Origin: Polyodon spathula
Taxonomy: Eukaryota > Chordata > Actinopteri > Acipenseriformes > Polyodontidae
Assembly: GCF_017654505.1 (NCBI RefSeq)
Contig: NC_054559.1
Span: 11,124,281 to 11,188,280 of the forward strand
Direction: 5' to 3'
DNA: 64,000 nucleotides
The notes beneath the pieces were generated by a model. It did not search any database and was not told the origin of the DNA. It worked only from the letters and a program-made list of their open reading frames with translations. Shown here piece by piece: positions 60,300 to 64,000 of this stretch (position 1 is the stretch's first letter; every line of letters starts with the position of its first letter). Both the position numbers and the translations under genes were made by a program.

Positions 60300-61725
60300 C
60301 CAGTGAAGCATGGATTTATTGCGGTTTAAAATTTAGAGCTCTTTCAGCTCAACAGAATGCTGATGGTTGTGAAGTTCCAGAGACTTCTGGGCTTGGTGGC
60401 AGCAGTCTGGAGAAAATGGCAGGACCGGGCCAAGGTGCTCCTAGTAGCCCCTTATTGGCCAGGAGACTCTGGTTATCAACCCTGATGCAACTCCTGAGCA
60501 CCCAGCTGTGGAGACTGCCCAAATGCCGCAACCTGCTCAGTCAGGCATGGGGGACTTTATGGTGTCCCAGTCCATCAAATCTGCAGTGCTGGGTCTCACC
60601 CCGGAATGGCTGCATTTGAGCTATCTGGGTTTGCCCAATAGGGTTGTCAACACCCTACAAAATGTCAGAGCAGGATATATTGAACATTCAAAGTGGCTTT
60701 CTTGCTTGCAAAAGCCTGCTTAATTTTTACAGAGGCCAGGACAAAGGTTACACTCCATACCAATCCTGTCTTTTTGTCTAAGGCGATCTCAACATGTCAT
60801 GTCAACCAGTCTGTGGAACTGGAGGCTTTACATCTATCTCCTTTCCAGTCTGACAGGGAGCGCCAGGTCCATACATTTTGCGCAGTGTTGGGCCCTAGAA
60901 TATTATGCTGACAGGACGAAAAGTTGGAGGCAGTCCAGACTATTTTTTGTCTGGTATGGGACTAAATCCCGTGGTCAAGCCCTGTCTAAACAGAGGCTGT
61001 CCACATGGATAACAAATAGAGTCAGGACTGCCTATGAGCCAACTTGCCCCCTCCAGAAAAACTCACTGCCCATTCCACCAGGGGCATGGCAACTTCGTGG
61101 GCTTTATTCCAGCATCTGTCAAGGACATTTGCAATGCAGTGGTGTGGGCTACTCCTCATACCTTTACTAGGTTCTACAGACTAAATGTGGATCCTCAAAA
61201 CCCTGGCTTTGGAGTGTTGAGGGAGGCTTCTGAGTCAACCCTTGCAACACAGGCATAGAGGTGAATTTCTCCATTAATTTTTTTAGCCCTAGCTACTTGT
61301 TACTGTGGTTCCATGTGGTAAGGCACAAGGCAGCCTCTCGGCTTAGCCTTGTAGCATTCCAGTCATTCTGCAATATTGCCCTTGTGATGGCTTTGGTACA
61401 CTTACCTATACAGTAATGGTTACATTTTGTACTTGAAAGGGAATATTAGCTTATTATCATAACCCTGGTTCCCTGAAATAGAAATGTAACCATTAACCTT
61501 CAAGGTCACTGCATCCATGATTGCAGCAGGCTTGAAGGGAAAATGATGCGGTCTGTGAGCGCAGTACTTTTATGACCTCAGGGGCCGGGTCACGGCTGTG
61601 TCACTGGTTCTGTGAACAGCTTTGATATATCTTATTCAGGTTTTGGGTCTTGAAAAGGTAAATACCCACACGATAATGGTTGCATTTCTATTTCAGGAAA
61701 CCAAGGTTATGCTAATAACCTAACG
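60300..61725 (+). mobile_element. Decayed DIRS-type (tyrosine recombinase) retrotransposon, 3' part
   Basis: Broken frames give the end of the RNase H/domain that precedes the recombinase (VLLVAPYWP near 60434-60460, then LWLSTLMQLLSTQLWRL) and a tyrosine recombinase: SVELEALHLSPF, then HSTRGMATSWALF at 61071-61109, then VWATPHTFTRFYRLNVD at 61142-61192 in another frame. HxxR, the later His and the terminal Tyr are the recombinase active-site boxes of DIRS elements. At least several frameshifts and stops make it a dead copy. Downstream non-coding sequence with TGAAAGGGAATATTAGC and an inverted repeat (61451-61495 and 61674-61718) fits DIRS terminal or internal complementary repeats. The 5' limit is uncertain because it abuts the foldback MITE. 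Confidence 0.85.
61451..61718. repeat. Inverted repeat, 45-bp arms, in the DIRS 3' region
   Basis: 61451-61495 (TTATTATCATAACCCTGG...) and 61674-61718 (...CCAAGGTTATGCTAATAA) are about 90% reverse complementary, separated by about 178 bp. Confidence 0.85.
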
Positions 61726-64000
61726 TTCCGTGTTTTTCAAACCAGCTGTGCATTTATAATGGATAGCAAGCGTGCCAGTAAATTAAAATTTAAAAAAGTA
61801 ATGAGCAAAATGGTATAGTCTGCTCGTGCTTTGTTACCGGCTGCAGGTGGGGTTCCAGTGTGCTGGGGAGGTGAAAATGTAGTGATAAAAAGATCCTGCC
61901 AGGATCCACACTGACCGGAAAGGCAAACAGAGCTGAACTCATTAAACTCAGATTTTCCAGACCTTTAATTCCGTGTACCTGTGAAAAAAAGATTTTGTCT
62001 ATTTTGATGTCTACCAAGCGCCAGAATTGCCATCTGTGACACTGCAGCAGACCGGAAGGGTCAGAGGACTGCACAGACACTTGGCTTCAGAAGACAGGAC
62101 TACTCATTTCACTACAACTGCTTGCATCAGAACTTCAGGAGCCCTTGATTCTGTCTACATATTTAATTTTTTTTTTTATATACATAATTTAACAATGAGA
62201 AGTTTAGAAAAAGCCGAGACATGTAATGTCTGAGTGGCAGTATTCTTAAGTTGTACTTACATAGGTCTGTGACACTGAATTTCAGTTAAAAAAAGCCTGT
62301 CAAACTGCAGTACAACAACCTGATCCAAAAGCCCAACTCTGGACTGTGATCGTAATGGATTGAGACCTTGGCACATGAAACTTCTGTTCTAAGATACTGA
62401 CTTAAAGGACTTTGACTCAAGATGACATGTACAGTACACTGATTGCTCCATCATAACAGGGCTTAGTATCACACTCACAAGTTATTAAGTCATTTGTACT
62501 GAAACGGCTGTGTTTTCACCTTGATAACAACGTGTGACCTTAGCTCAGCCCAGCTGCTTTTTTTTCTCATATTAGTAGATGGCAGGTGGTCACCCTGAGG
62601 GTGCTTCATTGAAGTTTCTGTTTTTGGAAAGCACTGGAAGGGAGTGCGCTGTTGCTCTCAGAAGTGACAAAATAACCTACCAATTAGAGCTGAAGCAAGC
62701 TCGCTTTTAAATCAACATTTATCCAGCTGAGTGCATTCTACTCATCAAGTCTCGATAACATCATAAAACTCTTACCAACCAGTTTGTCTTTTCCGTTATT
62801 AGTTTGGGAGTCTAATTTCTGCTGGAACCCCCTTGTCTTTCTATAATGTACCGCCTACATGCAAAAAAAAACCCAAATCTGCTCTTGATATTATAAAAAG
62901 ATCCCTCTGCTGTCAAGGTGCATGTACAGTAAAAGCTAAAGAAATATAAGTGCCACTTTTGGTCTTGCTGGATACAAAAGGTAGAGGGATAGAATGGAAA
63001 TTAGAGATTTCTTTGTTAGATATTGAAGTGTTAGCAGTTACCAGTACATATAAATAGGCTTGAGCCAGAGGCACGTTAAAACACTGTCACTGCCATTTTA
63101 GAGAGTGTTAGACCTGCGATGGATAAAGTCATTGCCTTACAAACTGTGGCTTTCCTTTAATTCCCATCTAGTATTTCAATCTGTGTAATTCCACATTGAA
63201 CAGACAGTGCAGAGTGCCCAGATATAAAAGAGTATAACTCACATTGTTCAAGCTGTTGAAATATGCCGACTCTCAAGCAGTAATGGAAATCTATAATGAA
63301 CTATGAAAGCTGAGCTCTCTGCTGGTTGTTTTTTCTTTTTTTTTTTTTTGGAAGGTTCTGCTCCATTTCTTCACCAATGCCATCTAAAGAGAATCCTTGA
63401 ATATGTGTAGGTTATTGATTAATTTATTCTAAAATACAATTAACTATTTAATTAATATCTAATAATTGGGATTAATACCTAACAACTTCAAAATGCAAAT
63501 AGCAGCATACCTCTAATTATATGACAATGGAATCTCTATGACATTCACTTTCCTGTGATAACAAAATGCGGCACACAAAGTATCATTGACAACAGAGCAG
63601 AACAACTCATTTGTTGGAAGTCAGATTTAGAGCAAAAACAGCACAGAGCTGACTCTGTTACTACAATTCAGGAAAGACCAAAACACTTGACATATAATAG
63701 CAGTAACAAGAGGAGCATTAGAAGCAACCTTAGCGACAACCTTTTTGCTATCTCAACGCACCCCGTATATATCACATTAATAACCTCACTTGTATGGCTG
63801 CACACAAGTAATAATATTCACGATTCCTAATTTAAGATGATTAAGAGCAAACCATCTGCAAGAGAGAAAGCATTACAAGCAGGAGCAATCCGATTCTTGT
63901 CATCAGCCCCAATAAGCAGCTTGTCATTAATGAACCTACTTTCACAAATTAACTTCTAATGGGCACTTGTCCATTCCTTGCTACAGCTCTTACTTGACAA
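61726..64000. other. Intergenic region, no gene seen
   Basis: No open frame with splice or family support and no complete element. 62540-62760 and 63550-63960 have a balanced composition with homeodomain-like TAATGA/ATTAAT words and no simple repeats, so they are weak candidates for conserved non-coding sequence. A short T-run lies at about 63331-63351. Confidence 0.5.

Overview
This is vertebrate genomic DNA with two protein-coding genes arranged head to head. It is intron-rich, AT-rich and littered with simple repeats and transposon remnants. The minus-strand gene (445-43987 for the coding part, with a 5' non-coding exon at about 45327) is TRRAP, the giant HEAT/FAT pseudokinase scaffold of the SAGA and TIP60/NuA4 acetyltransferase complexes. 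I could assemble 55 coding exons. Every junction has GT/AG and a matching phase. They give about 2843 codons and read without a stop from the initiator Met into the start of the FAT domain. The last part (rest of FAT, pseudokinase, FATC) lies beyond the left edge. The plus-strand gene (46687-52658) matches TMEM130, a PMEL/GPNMB-like single-pass glycoprotein with a PKD domain. Seven coding exons give 341 codons plus stop, and a polyadenylation signal lies at 54110. The same divergent TRRAP/TMEM130 pair exists in mammals, which supports both names.

Organism: the proteins are very close to human TRRAP but carry fish-like changes. The repeat content points to a ray-finned fish: a DIRS retroelement, piggyBac and hAT miniature elements, a tRNA-type SINE and many (TA)n arrays. 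Compact TRRAP introns and SINE/MITE types I associate with sturgeon-like fishes make a non-teleost plausible, but I cannot name a species from sequence alone.

Layout: 1-45420 is TRRAP. Its introns carry two SINE copies, a piggyBac MITE with perfect TTAA duplications (35081-35709), a hAT-like element (41695-42470), a short MITE with a telomere-like core (36715-36935) and several dispersed repeat copies. 45421-46686 is the divergent spacer, with a compound microsatellite. 46687-54140 is TMEM130. 54141-64000 holds no gene I can support. It contains a 145-bp hAT MITE with near-perfect target duplication, a 41-bp tandem repeat, a 574-bp foldback element with TTA duplications, and a decayed DIRS-type retrotransposon.

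I did not find a new multi-gene system. The most interesting items are two candidate in-frame microexons in TRRAP, the shortened N-terminus of TMEM130, an expanded Ser-Thr coding repeat, an exon flanked by poor splice sites, and the well-preserved transposon structures.
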